Origin: Archangium lansingense
Lineage (GTDB): Bacteria; Myxococcota; Myxococcia; Myxococcales; Myxococcaceae
Direction of reading: 5' to 3'
Length of the DNA: 64,000 nt
Assembly: GCF_026626635.1 (NCBI RefSeq)
Contig: NZ_JAPNKA010000001.1
Coordinates: 7,068,001 to 7,132,000 of the forward strand
Numbering within the stretch: position 1 is the stretch's first letter; every line of letters starts with the position of its first letter. The position numbers were made by a program, and so were the translations under genes. Shown here in pieces: positions 1-7,696 of this stretch. Under the pieces are notes generated by a model that was given only the letters and a program-made list of their open reading frames with translations, was not told the origin of the DNA and made no database searches.

Positions 1-492
1 CTCTCCGTCGTCGAGCTCGAGGACCCCGTCGAGTCCGGACCCGAGCGGGACCCAGAGAACGAGCCGGGTGAGTTCCTGTCGAGGCGTCCTCCCCGGCGGG
101 GTGGCCCGGGTGGGCATCCGGGGCGACACCCGCCCGCGCTCAACCCTCGCCCGACACCGCAGCAGCGCCAGGACATGCAGAGGCGCGCGGCAGACCTGGC
201 AGCAGTGCAGGCCGCGCGCAAGCTCTACCACCAACGATTGGCCGAGGCCCATGCGCTCTATCCCAACAGCCAGGGGTACCAGGACCACCACCTCGTTCCC
301 GTGTACCTCGGTGGACCGAGGAGCGGCACGACGTACCGGATTCCCACTGCCTACCACAAGCTGCTCACCCGGGAGTTCCGGAAGGAATGGGGTTACGACA
401 GGGGAGAACCCACTGCCCAGCGGCTTCAGGAAATCCTGCTCAAGGTCTACTCCCAGAACCCCATCCCCCAACTCATCGGAATCACTCCCTGA
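1..492 (+). CDS. SitA-like polymorphic toxin lipoprotein, C-terminal part (5' end outside window)
   Basis: The reading frame is open from base 1 to the TGA at 490-492, so only the last ~163 residues are present; the N-terminus and any lipobox lie outside the window. The visible part has a Pro/Gly/Arg-rich linker (residues ~10-55), then a compact C-terminal domain with the motif DHHLVPVYLGG followed by TTYRIPTAYHKLLT. The paired His and the following Gly-rich turn recall HHH/HNH-type toxin nuclease tips. The next gene starts 2 bases after the stop and resembles the double-CXXCG immunity family. In myxobacteria that pairing is known from the Sit toxin exchange systems (TIGR02269-type lipoprotein toxin plus TIGR02264-type partner). 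The toxin/immunity call rests on this arrangement and on remembered family features; nuclease activity is inference. Confidence 0.6.
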   Translation, partial: LSVVELEDPVESGPERDPENEPGEFLSRRPPRRGGPGGHPGRHPPALNPRPTPQQRQDMQRRAADLAAVQAARKLYHQRLAEAHALYPNSQGYQDHHLVPVYLGGPRSGTTYRIPTAYHKLLTREFRKEWGYDRGEPTAQRLQEILLKVYSQNPIPQLIGITP

Positions 493-494
493 CC

Positions 495-1322
495 ATGCGC
501 GAGATCATCGAATTCAGGATTGGAGAACCCGAGGCAAGTTCGTTTCTGGGAAACATAGGGAGAAGCCTGGGAATCGTCCGCAATGTCCGGTTGCCCCTGA
601 AGGACGAGCGGGTCCGCCTGATTGGCGAGTTGGATCGCGAGTTCAACCGACGAGGACGCTCATTCTTCATGGGCTGGTCCATCTCCCGCCACTACACGCC
701 GGAGGAGATCCAATCCGCACAAATGTTTGCTCTGCGCCCTCGCTCCATCTTCGAGCCCTGCGGTGAGATGAACGGAACGGAATATGACGAGTCGGAGGCC
801 TGCTCGCTCTGCGGCGCAGGTGCACGTCAATCCACGGATCTGCATCTCGAGCCCGAAAGCATTCCGAAGCGGGATCTGAGTTTCACGATCGCCAGGGAGA
901 TTGTCATATCGAATCGGCTGGCCCAGGCCCTTCAAGCCCATGGCATCACGGGAGCCGGATTCCTACCAGTACGAGACCCAACGGGAAGTCTCCTCAGGGA
1001 CTGGCATCAACTCACCATCACCTCCGCGCCGGTGGATATCGTTCCACCCACCCTGGTGGGCAACGATCTCTTCGATCTCGACGAGCAGGGGCAGTACCGC
1101 TGCCCTCAGGGCCATGTGCTCGGTTTGAATCGCCTCTCCGAGTTGTGGGTGCGAAGGGAAAGCTACGACGGCAGTGATCTGGTCCAGACGAGGCAGCTTA
1201 CCGGTGCTCGACGGGGCGTGTTGCACCCGAAGCCCGAGTTCCTTCTCTCTCCGAAGTTGTATCGGCTCCTGCGCGAACTGAAGGTGGGCCGCCTCGTGGT
1301 GGAGGTGGCCTACTTGGCTTAG
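495..1322 (+). CDS. SitI-type double-CXXCG family immunity protein
   Basis: A 275-residue cytoplasmic protein with no signal peptide. The ATG at 495 is chosen because it lies 2 bases after the upstream toxin stop; an upstream extension of the frame would overlap the toxin gene. Zinc-ribbon-like motifs are visible: CSLCG at residues 103-107, and a degenerate second site CPQGH at 203-207 where the family usually has CxxCG. C89 could be another ligand. Family members sit directly downstream of TIGR02269-type lipoprotein toxins in myxobacteria and are described as SitI immunity proteins that protect kin during toxin exchange. The specific partner here should be the truncated upstream gene. Function is inferred from family and position. 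Confidence 0.65.
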   Translation: MREIIEFRIGEPEASSFLGNIGRSLGIVRNVRLPLKDERVRLIGELDREFNRRGRSFFMGWSISRHYTPEEIQSAQMFALRPRSIFEPCGEMNGTEYDESEACSLCGAGARQSTDLHLEPESIPKRDLSFTIAREIVISNRLAQALQAHGITGAGFLPVRDPTGSLLRDWHQLTITSAPVDIVPPTLVGNDLFDLDEQGQYRCPQGHVLGLNRLSELWVRRESYDGSDLVQTRQLTGARRGVLHPKPEFLLSPKLYRLLRELKVGRLVVEVAYLA

Positions 1323-1324
1323 AG

Positions 1325-1396
1325 CGCCTAACAAAAGTAAGGTTTGAGGGAGCCGTCCCCTCGGGAGATCACTCCAGTCCTTACTTTTGTTAGGCG
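1325..1396. repeat. 18-bp perfect inverted repeat (72-bp hairpin element)
   Basis: Arms at 1325-1342 and 1379-1396 are exact reverse complements (CGCCTAACAAAAGTAAGG), 36 bases apart. A smaller GAGGG/CCCTC pairing lies in the loop. The element starts 3 bases after the stop of the immunity gene. No T-run follows, so a simple intrinsic terminator is not the only reading. The outer heptamers GCCTAAC and GTTAGGC fit the RYYYAAC/GTTRRRY core of integron attC sites, but the arms lack the extrahelical bases typical of attC. Confidence 0.7.
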
Positions 1397-1644
1397 GTCT
1401 TAAGGCTCACTCGGACCAGACGAGCGCCACTAATGGAGTGCCCACGAAGTTGTTGGACATAGTCGCGACCGAGTCGCGCGACGACGCATAGGCGGGAGAT
1501 CCCGTGTTGCGCCAAGAGGAGCAGTGAGCGGGGCCAGTGCCGGCGGGAAGGGCGCGCGCAATGCCGTTGCCCACCGTTTTCTGGACGCAGACGGGCACTG
1601 CGGCGGAAGCACCCCTGCCTCGCCAGCTGTGCGCTAGGAGGCAG
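1397..1644. other. Intergenic remnant region, no gene supported
   Basis: Short frames exist here on the minus strand (down to 1407), continuing past the lantibiotic remnant, but they match nothing I recognise. The only clear feature is one copy of a 31-bp repeat at 1434-1464 that recurs inverted at 4665-4695. Confidence 0.5.
1434..1464 (-). repeat. 31-bp inverted repeat, left copy
   Basis: On the minus strand it reads GACTATGTCCAACAACTTCG and then GGGCACTCCA. The copy at 4665-4695 on the plus strand matches 29 of 31 bases. The two copies face each other and bracket the lantibiotic fragments and the IS21 element. They may be ends of an older mobile unit or two remnants of one repeat family. 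Confidence 0.7.
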
Positions 1645-1874
1645 TTACCATTCTCCACCAAACGTACCGCGCGTACACCTCACGGGGCCGGTGTTGCAGC
1701 GAGGGTGCTCGGTCATTTCAAACCTCGGCCTCCCTCCATGGACGTCCGCCAGATCCTCCTTTCCGAGTTCGGAAATGGACCAACCGGATGGTGACTCCGG
1801 AAGTTCGGCACGCTGTTCCTCGGACAAGTGCGCCCGGTACTCGGGATTGCCCAGCGTCAATTACTTTTTCCCCT
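1645..1874 (-). pseudogene. Mersacidin/lichenicidin-family lantibiotic precursor, 5'-truncated
   Basis: On the minus strand the segment encodes NPEYRAHLSEEQRAELPE, then a run ending ELGKEDLADVHGG. This is the leader pattern of mersacidin/lichenicidin type-2 lantibiotics with a double-Gly cleavage site. It is followed by a 28-residue core with two Cys and four Thr (RPRFEMTEHPRCNTGPVRC and onward) and a stop at 1645. The nearest in-frame start is a TTG at 1860, preceded immediately by TAA. In another frame the upstream bases read EKVIDA, which fits the expected start of such leaders (KxxVIxAW). The gene therefore looks truncated by the IS21 end (1877) and frameshifted around 1855. No lanthionine synthetase is in the window. 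Remnant status is inference. Confidence 0.6.
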
Positions 1875-1992
1875 TGGCGACAATTACACTTCCCCATCGG
1901 GTTGATGTTCTGACTGCGTTCACTTCATCGTCGCCATAGTCGTCGCTACGTCCGTCGGAGCCTCTGAGTCGGTCACCTCCTGTGCCGTGGTG

Positions 1993-2820
1993 TTACTCGT
2001 CCCCGGGCGCCCTACGCGGGGCCTTGTCGACCGTCTCCCGGCTCTTGGCCTTCTCGCTGCGGTAGCTGTCGCCGGTGAGCTCCAGAATCAGCGCGTGGTG
2101 CACCACCCGGTCAATCGCCGCCGCAGTCGTCATCGCGTCCTTGAAGATTCGGTCCCACTGCGAAAACACCAGGTTGCTCGTAATCAGGACACTCCTCCTC
2201 TCGTAGCGCTGGGCCAGGAAGGTAAACAGCACCTCCATCTCCTCCCGGTCCTGCTGGATGTAGCCGATGTCGTCGATGATGACCGCGTCGTAGCCGTCCA
2301 GCCGCCGCAGCTCCTTCTCCAGCAACAGGCTCTTCTTGGCCAGGAGCAGCCGCTGCACCAGCAGCACCGCCGGGATGAAGAGCACCTCGTAACCACGCTG
2401 CACCAGCTCGTGGCCTATGGCGCTCACCACGTGCGTCTTGCCGCGGCCCGGCAGCCCGAAGGCCAGCACGTTCTCCGCGCGCTCGATGAAGCCACCCTCG
2501 CACAGGGCCGGTAGCTGGCGGCGCACCTTGGCCGGCAGCTTCTCCTGCTCGAGCGTGGCGAGCGTCTTGTCCGTGGACAGCCCCGAGGCCTTGAGCAGCC
2601 GCTCTATCCGTCGGCCCCGGCGCTCGCTCAGCTCCAGTTCCACCAGCTGGCGCAGGTAGTGCGGGCATGTCCAGCCCTCCTGTCCGGCGCGCCTGGCCAG
2701 CTCCTCGTGGTGGGCTGCGAATGCCGGCAGCTTCAGCGCTCGCAGCAGCATGGCCAGCGTCTGCTGCTGCTCGCCCTCGGCGCTCGCCGCTGCTCGCAGG
2801 GAAGTGGAGGTGGTGCTCAT
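1993..2820 (-). CDS. istB: IS21 family transposition helper ATPase IstB
   Basis: A 275-residue AAA+ ATPase that in IS21 elements forms an oligomer on target DNA and directs the IstA transposase. Walker A GLPGRGKT is at residues 122-129 and Walker B VIIDD at 180-184, followed by the sensor-like LITSN segment. The C-terminal tail (DRVVHHALILELTGDSYR) is characteristic of IstB. The ATG overlaps the TGA of istA by four bases (2817-2820), indicating translational coupling. It looks full length and intact. Confidence 0.93.
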   Translation of the reverse strand: MSTTSTSLRAAASAEGEQQQTLAMLLRALKLPAFAAHHEELARRAGQEGWTCPHYLRQLVELELSERRGRRIERLLKASGLSTDKTLATLEQEKLPAKVRRQLPALCEGGFIERAENVLAFGLPGRGKTHVVSAIGHELVQRGYEVLFIPAVLLVQRLLLAKKSLLLEKELRRLDGYDAVIIDDIGYIQQDREEMEVLFTFLAQRYERRSVLITSNLVFSQWDRIFKDAMTTAAAIDRVVHHALILELTGDSYRSEKAKSRETVDKAPRRAPGDE

Positions 2821-4307
2821 GAGGCCACCTCCCGCTGCTCCACCAGCAGCGCGTCATAGCTGCTCAGGTCCACCTCGGGCTGTGCCAGCTGGGGCACCTC
2901 AGGCCTGGCTGGCGCCACCAGCGCCTTCACCTGCTCGGCACCGCGCAGTCCGCCCTCGGCCAGCAGTCGCGCCAGCACCTGCTCCACCTGGGACTCCAGC
3001 GTGGAGGCCGCCAGGTGAAGAATCCGCAGGTACTCCACATCCGCGGCTCTCCTCCCCTCGTGCACCCGCTGCAACTCGTCGTACGCCTGGCGGAATACCA
3101 GCGAGGGGAAGAGGTCCTCCCGGTAGCGATACTGCGCGAAGGCCCCTGGCTTCTGCACCAATGACCAGATGATGTGCCGGTAGTTGATTCGGTGCCCGTT
3201 GCGACCCACCAGCCTGTCCACCACCAGCTGCGGCTTTCCCGCGTGCAGCACCTCCAGCCTGTCGTCATACACACGCACCCGCACGCGCTGGCCCACCAGC
3301 CGCGAGGGCACCGAGTACGTGTTGTGCTGCACCCGGATGGTGCTCCACGCCGTGACGACTACCTCCTGCTCGCTGTACTCCACCAGCCGCTGCACCGACA
3401 GCGGCCTCATCGCCGCGAGTTCCTCCTCCACCTTCCCTCCGCGCAGCCGGTTGGCCTTCTCCAGCACTCCCTGCACCCAGCTCTCGTACGCCGCGGCGCT
3501 CTCGAAGTCCCGGCTGCCGCGCATCAGCAGGTGCTGCAACAGCCGGCGTTTGAGCGCGCCGTTGAGCGCCTCCACGTCCCCGTTCTGCTCTTTCTTTCCC
3601 ACCTCAATGGTGCGCGGCTCCATGCCCAGGTGCTTCATGAGCGCGAGGTACTCGGCGTTGAAGCCCCGCTTGCCGTTGCGCAGGTCATGCGTGGCGCTGG
3701 TGGAGTTGTCCGTCTGGTGGTAGCGCGGCACCTTCCCCAACCGAAAAACAGCCGCCTGCACTCCTCGCTTGATGGCCGCCATGGACTCCGAGTGGCACAC
3801 CGTCGCCCATTCCCAGTTGGAGTAGGGCAGCACCGGGTGGCACAGCAGGTGCGCGAAGGGCTCGCCTCCCACCGTCACCTCCAGCTCATTGGCCCACGTG
3901 AAGTCCGTCTGCATCGCTTCCCCGGGCCGATGCTCCTGGGCGAAGAACACCTGCTTCTCCGGCCCCTGCTGCGCTCTCCACTGGCGCACTTTCCGCTGCA
4001 ACGTGCGCAGCTGCCCCGGCTTGTAGCGGCCCGGCTCGCGAGCACACAGCTCCTCGAAGAGCGTCTTGGCCTCCAGCTCCGGCGCCTCCTTCAGCCGCTC
4101 GGCCAGGCTGTCCCACTGCTCCTCGAAGGGGTCCTCCCGTGTCCTCCAGGTGCGCTCCTGCTCGAGCTCCGAGGGGAACTTCCCCTCCTTCATGTACTTG
4201 CGTGCCGTCTTGCGGTCCATCCCCGCCCGGGCCGACGCCAGCCCCAGGCGACCGTGCTTCGCCATCTCTTCCATCAGCTTCCTCACCTGGGCATCCGTCG
4301 TCCTCAC
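2817..4307 (-). CDS. istA: IS21 family transposase IstA
   Basis: A 496-residue DDE transposase. A helix-turn-helix lies near residues 12-40 (GLASARAGMDRKTARKYMK). The RNase-H-like catalytic core has candidate acidic residues D135 (QTDFTW), D200 (HQTDN) and E246 (NGDVEALN). A C-terminal beta domain follows (YSVPSRLVGQRVRVRVYDD). Length is typical for IstA and there are no internal stops. Start at 4307 puts the gene about 60 bases inside the subterminal repeats. It cuts and joins the element ends, with IstB choosing the target. Confidence 0.93.
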   Translation of the reverse strand: MRTTDAQVRKLMEEMAKHGRLGLASARAGMDRKTARKYMKEGKFPSELEQERTWRTREDPFEEQWDSLAERLKEAPELEAKTLFEELCAREPGRYKPGQLRTLQRKVRQWRAQQGPEKQVFFAQEHRPGEAMQTDFTWANELEVTVGGEPFAHLLCHPVLPYSNWEWATVCHSESMAAIKRGVQAAVFRLGKVPRYHQTDNSTSATHDLRNGKRGFNAEYLALMKHLGMEPRTIEVGKKEQNGDVEALNGALKRRLLQHLLMRGSRDFESAAAYESWVQGVLEKANRLRGGKVEEELAAMRPLSVQRLVEYSEQEVVVTAWSTIRVQHNTYSVPSRLVGQRVRVRVYDDRLEVLHAGKPQLVVDRLVGRNGHRINYRHIIWSLVQKPGAFAQYRYREDLFPSLVFRQAYDELQRVHEGRRAADVEYLRILHLAASTLESQVEQVLARLLAEGGLRGAEQVKALVAPARPEVPQLAQPEVDLSSYDALLVEQREVAS

Positions 4308-4409
4308 CCGCCCATCCGAACCTCCGGAGTCACCGGGTTTCTACCGACGGCTGCCGTCACTCAGGATGGGGAGGTGTAGTTGTCGTTGATGGGGAGGTGT
4401 AGTTGTCGC

Positions 4410-4455
4410 TGAGCACGGGATCCTTCCATGCGCGGACAATCATCTCCTTCTTCAT
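4410..4455 (-). pseudogene. Lantibiotic precursor leader, 3'-truncated by IS21
   Basis: The ATG at 4455 follows a good AGGAGA ribosome site seven bases upstream. It encodes MKKEMIVRAWKDPVL, the typical N-terminus of mersacidin/lichenicidin-family leaders. After about 15 codons the frame runs into the IS21 terminal repeat and stops at 4357. The other side of the IS carries a similar leader that begins further downstream (NPEYRAHL onward). The KDP and NPEYR elements align to the same position of the family leader, so these are parts of two tandem precursor genes, not one gene split by simple insertion. Confidence 0.6.
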
Positions 4456-4793
4456 GGCGCGTTCTCCTGGGGCTGTTGTGGGTTCTCTCCTGCCCCACTG
4501 GATGGAGTGCGCATCCTGGCGGTGTGATGCTGGCAAGGCGTCAAGGGAAGAAAGCTCGCCGTCCTGAGGCAGCGGCGCGGCAGGCCATAGGCGGAATAGA
4601 GCCCATGCCCAGATTGCCTGGAGCTGTCCCAAGATGCACGAGTGGGTGAATCAGCATTTCTCCTGACTATGTCCAAAAACTTCGTGGACACTCCACAGAC
4701 TCGGACTCAAGAGAACGACGGGTAACCATGAAGAATGGCTTCCGCGTGACCCTCGCGCCTTCAACAATGCCCAAGGGGAAATGAATATCGCGC
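4456..4793. other. Non-coding gap upstream of the truncated leader
   Basis: About 340 bases with no supportable gene. They contain the ribosome site for the truncated lantibiotic leader (about 4462-4467 on the minus strand) and the right copy of the 31-bp inverted repeat at 4665-4695. Nothing else was recognised. Confidence 0.5.
4665..4695 (+). repeat. 31-bp inverted repeat, right copy
   Basis: Reads GACTATGTCCAAAAACTTCG and then TGGACACTCCA. It matches the reverse complement of 1434-1464 at 29 of 31 bases. It contains an internal TGTCCA/TGGACA dyad, which recalls transposon end sequences, but I cannot assign a family. Confidence 0.7.
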
Positions 4794-5276
4794 TCACCGC
4801 CGCAAAGGAACCAAAACACGATCTCGCACTTGGACACCAATGCGCCTAACCTCCGTCTCCGTCAGGTAGTGATAAAGCTGGGGAGGCCTGAAGTCTGGCC
4901 ACCTTCGTTTGATGGCGCTCCGCGGGATGGCTGGCTCAAAAGACCAGATCTCATCAAAGAGAATTCCATAACCAAGTGCTGCACCTCGGAAGTACAGATC
5001 GAACCCCTGCTTATCAATACCTGCTAGTCCTCCAATCTTCCGCCAGAGCACATCAGGAGATAGTTCTAGAACCTGATGCACCCGCCCACCGCCACCTATG
5101 ACCTGCGCAGGGGAAGACACATAAAAAAGAACTAGATCCCCTCTTGAAAGCCGTGGACGTGTCCGTCGTAGCTCTACCTGCTTTGTCTGTTCGAAAAAGC
5201 GCTTCGCGTAGACCGGATGGAGAGAGAGCAGGAGGATACGGGGGGCGCGAATGTCGAGTTCAGGAGCGGGAAGCAT
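4794..5276 (-). CDS. ASCH-domain protein
   Basis: A 160-residue soluble protein. The N-terminal half has the ASCH signature: ILLLSLHPVYAKRFFEQTKQ, then VELRRTRP, a GDLVLFYVSSP strand, and a GGGGRVHQV strand. ASCH domains share the PUA-like fold and are expected to bind RNA or modified nucleotides. The gene starts inside the 3' end of the GNAT-PIN gene (17-bp overlap, 5260-5276), so the two are almost certainly co-translated. Base composition is clearly less GC-rich than the genome, as in its partner, which suggests acquisition by transfer. A role in a toxin-like or RNA-targeting system is inference. Confidence 0.65.
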   Translation of the reverse strand: MLPAPELDIRAPRILLLSLHPVYAKRFFEQTKQVELRRTRPRLSRGDLVLFYVSSPAQVIGGGGRVHQVLELSPDVLWRKIGGLAGIDKQGFDLYFRGAALGYGILFDEIWSFEPAIPRSAIKRRWPDFRPPQLYHYLTETEVRRIGVQVRDRVLVPLRR

Positions 5277-7344
5277 CGTAAAGCCTCACGAACGCTTCAG
5301 GGGGAATCTTAATCGGAGACTGAAGCTGAGTGCGTATCCCAAACTCTTCCAGAACAGACAGCATCTGCTTGCGAGGAACTGGCCGACGGAGCGCCTCGGA
5401 GTCACAAAACCGCAGAGCCATGAGCCTCCCATTCACATCTCCCCTGGCTGTGTCCAGCACGTGTCGCCACTCGTAGATACCTAGACGCCGGAACCTGCGA
5501 AATACGAGCTTAGGTGTATCGATCACGACCTCCTCCAGCCGCGAGCACGCCCTCACCTCGCCTGTTCCTCCGAAGCGGCCCTTCTTATCCTGGCTGACGT
5601 ACCAAAGGATTCGAGCTGGAGCCTTGAGGTAGGGAGCGTGCGCTGCCCTGTAGTAGGCCGCCTCCCGGTTGAGTGCCAGATCGATCCGAGCACCAAAGAG
5701 ATCATGAGCAGCCAGCCGCTCATCAAAGAGATGCTGAGCCCATTGCGGCTGGATAGGGACAACATAGGTTGGCAAGACCGCATCCGACACCTTGGAGGGC
5801 CAAATGGCGCGCTCGAACTCTGCGGCAAGATGCGGATTCTGCCTCAAATCATCTGACGCAATACCAGCTATAGATGCCTGGGCAATCTCAGCTGCGCACA
5901 GCCTTTCGCTCAAGAAACTCCGAAATTGCCCAAGAAGCTCGCTTGCAGGCTCCAAACGGGCAATGCACGGACGGATCCACCCATCCTGTGTCTTCAAAAA
6001 CGGATCCATTCGGATTGCCTGCTGGGTGTCAGAATCCAGCAACGAATCAGTAATCCGAAGCGAATGACAATCTTGCTGGACAGCTTTCTTGACACAATAA
6101 AAAAGAAGGTGTCGAGCAAGAGTAGGTGCCAACTGACTGGGAGCCACACGAAGAAGCGGGATTAGCAGTTCTCCAGATTCAGTACGCCTTCGGACAAGGA
6201 TGGCCAGCGCATTCCCCTCAGGACCAGCCACCCACTCACACTCCGTCGTATGAGGCGTAGCAAGAAATTCTCTCAATCGAGAGAGAAATGAGAGCTTACT
6301 TTCACCGGCATTTGCATTGTGAAGATGTGGAGCCAGCAACTCATCCTGTCCCGTCTGCACATGGCCAATGTGCAGCATTGTCCCAGATAATCTCTTGGGT
6401 TGATAGCGTGACTCCTGGCTCAACGCATCAATGTGAAGGACAAGATCCGAAGGCCGGATGACAGTAATGTTATGGGCACGGTAGATGTCTTCATCCGCAT
6501 CCAACAGACGCCCATCCCGAGTCACAAAAAAGGAGAAGCCACCCGCAATCGCGCGTGCGAGATGTCTCAGATCCGACTCGTCACTTGTACCTTGAGAAGG
6601 CAATCGTACCGAAAGCTCCTCATAGATGCGCGAAATCGTGTCCCAGGGGCAAGGCAAGCACTTCTCGAAACGACTGACCTCCTTACGGAGCCGTTTTCGC
6701 TCCTGTAGACCGTCCTTGTTACGAAGAATCTCATTGAACAGCTCGTCGGTTACGTACAGCCGCAAGCTGTCCCGAAGCCAATCGGCCAGAAGCGCTTTGG
6801 AATCAGCTCGCCGAGTTCCTTTTCCAGCAACCAGGTCGAAGAAGATGTTGGCATCAATGACAGCGCGCACCTGACCTTGCCCAGAGGGAACCGCAAACAG
6901 GCTGGGATGTGGATTTTCACGCCACCAGAAGGTCAATAGATCCCCATCATGGCTGCGCCCGACGCGCTCATTACTGGCAACAAAGCCGAGCTTTGGCCAA
7001 ACGTTACTCACAGGGAAGTCTCGGCGACACCACAGTTCCATTCCACGATACACAGATTCAATGCGGCTCAGTTCTTCCACAAGCTTGCGAGCTGTGCCAC
7101 ACCCTCTCTTGCTTGAGTCAACGCACAAGTGGGTAATAGCGATGCGATCGTCCTTCCTACGATACAAGACGTACCCGATGCACTCGCCAAACTCGTCAAA
7201 GGCACCCAGAATGCACCGCCGCTCAGCCTGCTCGTCGAAAGCTCCCTCGGGAAGGAAACCAAGCGTGGCTGAGTGTTTCCGCCAAAGCTTTTTGACGGTG
7301 GGTAGGTGGGGTGAATTCGGAAGAATGACCTTGATCTTGACCAT
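5260..7344 (-). CDS. GNAT acetyltransferase-PIN nuclease fusion protein
   Basis: A 694-residue multidomain protein. Residues ~1-145 are a GNAT fold: beta4 ITHLCVDSSKRG with the acetyl-CoA loop RGCGTA at 80-85 and the late strand LGFVAS. Residues ~158-300 are a PIN domain: VIDANIFFD with D164, E205 in LFNEIL, D258 in DESDLRHLARAI and D277 in FVTRDGRLLD, so the acidic metal-binding set looks complete. Residues ~310-690 are unassigned, but a PUA/EVE-like piece is suggested near 570-620 (ILWYVSQDKKGRFGGTGEVR). Lower GC than flanking genes and many non-preferred codons point to transfer. It precedes and overlaps an ASCH gene. It could acetylate and/or cleave RNA such as tRNA; no experimental role is known to me. 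Confidence 0.7.
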   Translation of the reverse strand: MVKIKVILPNSPHLPTVKKLWRKHSATLGFLPEGAFDEQAERRCILGAFDEFGECIGYVLYRRKDDRIAITHLCVDSSKRGCGTARKLVEELSRIESVYRGMELWCRRDFPVSNVWPKLGFVASNERVGRSHDGDLLTFWWRENPHPSLFAVPSGQGQVRAVIDANIFFDLVAGKGTRRADSKALLADWLRDSLRLYVTDELFNEILRNKDGLQERKRLRKEVSRFEKCLPCPWDTISRIYEELSVRLPSQGTSDESDLRHLARAIAGGFSFFVTRDGRLLDADEDIYRAHNITVIRPSDLVLHIDALSQESRYQPKRLSGTMLHIGHVQTGQDELLAPHLHNANAGESKLSFLSRLREFLATPHTTECEWVAGPEGNALAILVRRRTESGELLIPLLRVAPSQLAPTLARHLLFYCVKKAVQQDCHSLRITDSLLDSDTQQAIRMDPFLKTQDGWIRPCIARLEPASELLGQFRSFLSERLCAAEIAQASIAGIASDDLRQNPHLAAEFERAIWPSKVSDAVLPTYVVPIQPQWAQHLFDERLAAHDLFGARIDLALNREAAYYRAAHAPYLKAPARILWYVSQDKKGRFGGTGEVRACSRLEEVVIDTPKLVFRRFRRLGIYEWRHVLDTARGDVNGRLMALRFCDSEALRRPVPRKQMLSVLEEFGIRTQLQSPIKIPPEAFVRLYDASRS

Positions 7345-7477
7345 GAACCAGATCCTTTGTGGTCGCGTACGATGTCACGAGCATGCCAGGTGCGAAACTT
7401 CCGAATCGGCCGGCGATCTTCATACGGGCATCTGACATGCCGCTCTCGCAGCCCTGCGTAGTTACAGCTACTTGGAT

Positions 7478-7595
7478 CTAGGAGCCTGTCGGAATACCTC
7501 GGCTACCCACTACATGAGGGGTAGTGCGACTCAAACACACCGCTATGGTTGGTATGTAGGAGTCGTTTTTCGGCGATTCTCCGACAAGCTCCTAG
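7478..7595. repeat. MITE-like element with 16-bp imperfect inverted termini
   Basis: The left end CTAGGAGCCTGTCGGA (7478-7493) and right end TCCGACAAGCTCCTAG (7580-7595) pair at 15 of 16 positions. The unit is 118 bp with no coding capacity. GGAGCTTGTCGGA-type ends resemble termini of transposases of the IS5/IS1182 kind, so it may be a non-autonomous derivative. Family assignment is tentative. Confidence 0.55.
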
Positions 7596-7696
7596 AGCTA
7601 ATGCCTCCAGCAGACTTGCCATGGTGGCGCTGGAAGGCGACCCTGACCCGAAGTTGCTACGAACGAGACTTGGTTGTTAGCGGCGAAGGGATGATG

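Larger units (their letters stand above)
1877..4409 (-). mobile_element. IS21-family insertion sequence
   Basis: It encodes istA and istB in the typical order with a 4-bp overlap. The ends carry inverted repeats of 22 bp (1877-1898 and 4388-4409; core GCGACAAYTACACYTCCCCA, 20 of 22 matching). The right end has a second subterminal copy at 4365-4385, as is usual for IS21 ends with multiple transposase sites. Flanking bases show no obvious target-site duplication, and different gene fragments abut the two ends. That suggests a deletion next to the element or recombination between copies. Exact termini may extend 1-2 bases beyond those given. Confidence 0.85.

Noticed and set aside
1407..1661. 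Small minus-strand protein overlapping the lantibiotic core
   Set aside because: Starts inside the core region in another frame, has no recognised features and no ribosome site.
3174..4379. Large plus-strand frame antisense to istA
   Set aside because: High-GC shadow frame; His/Arg/Leu-rich with no motifs, opposite a clear transposase.
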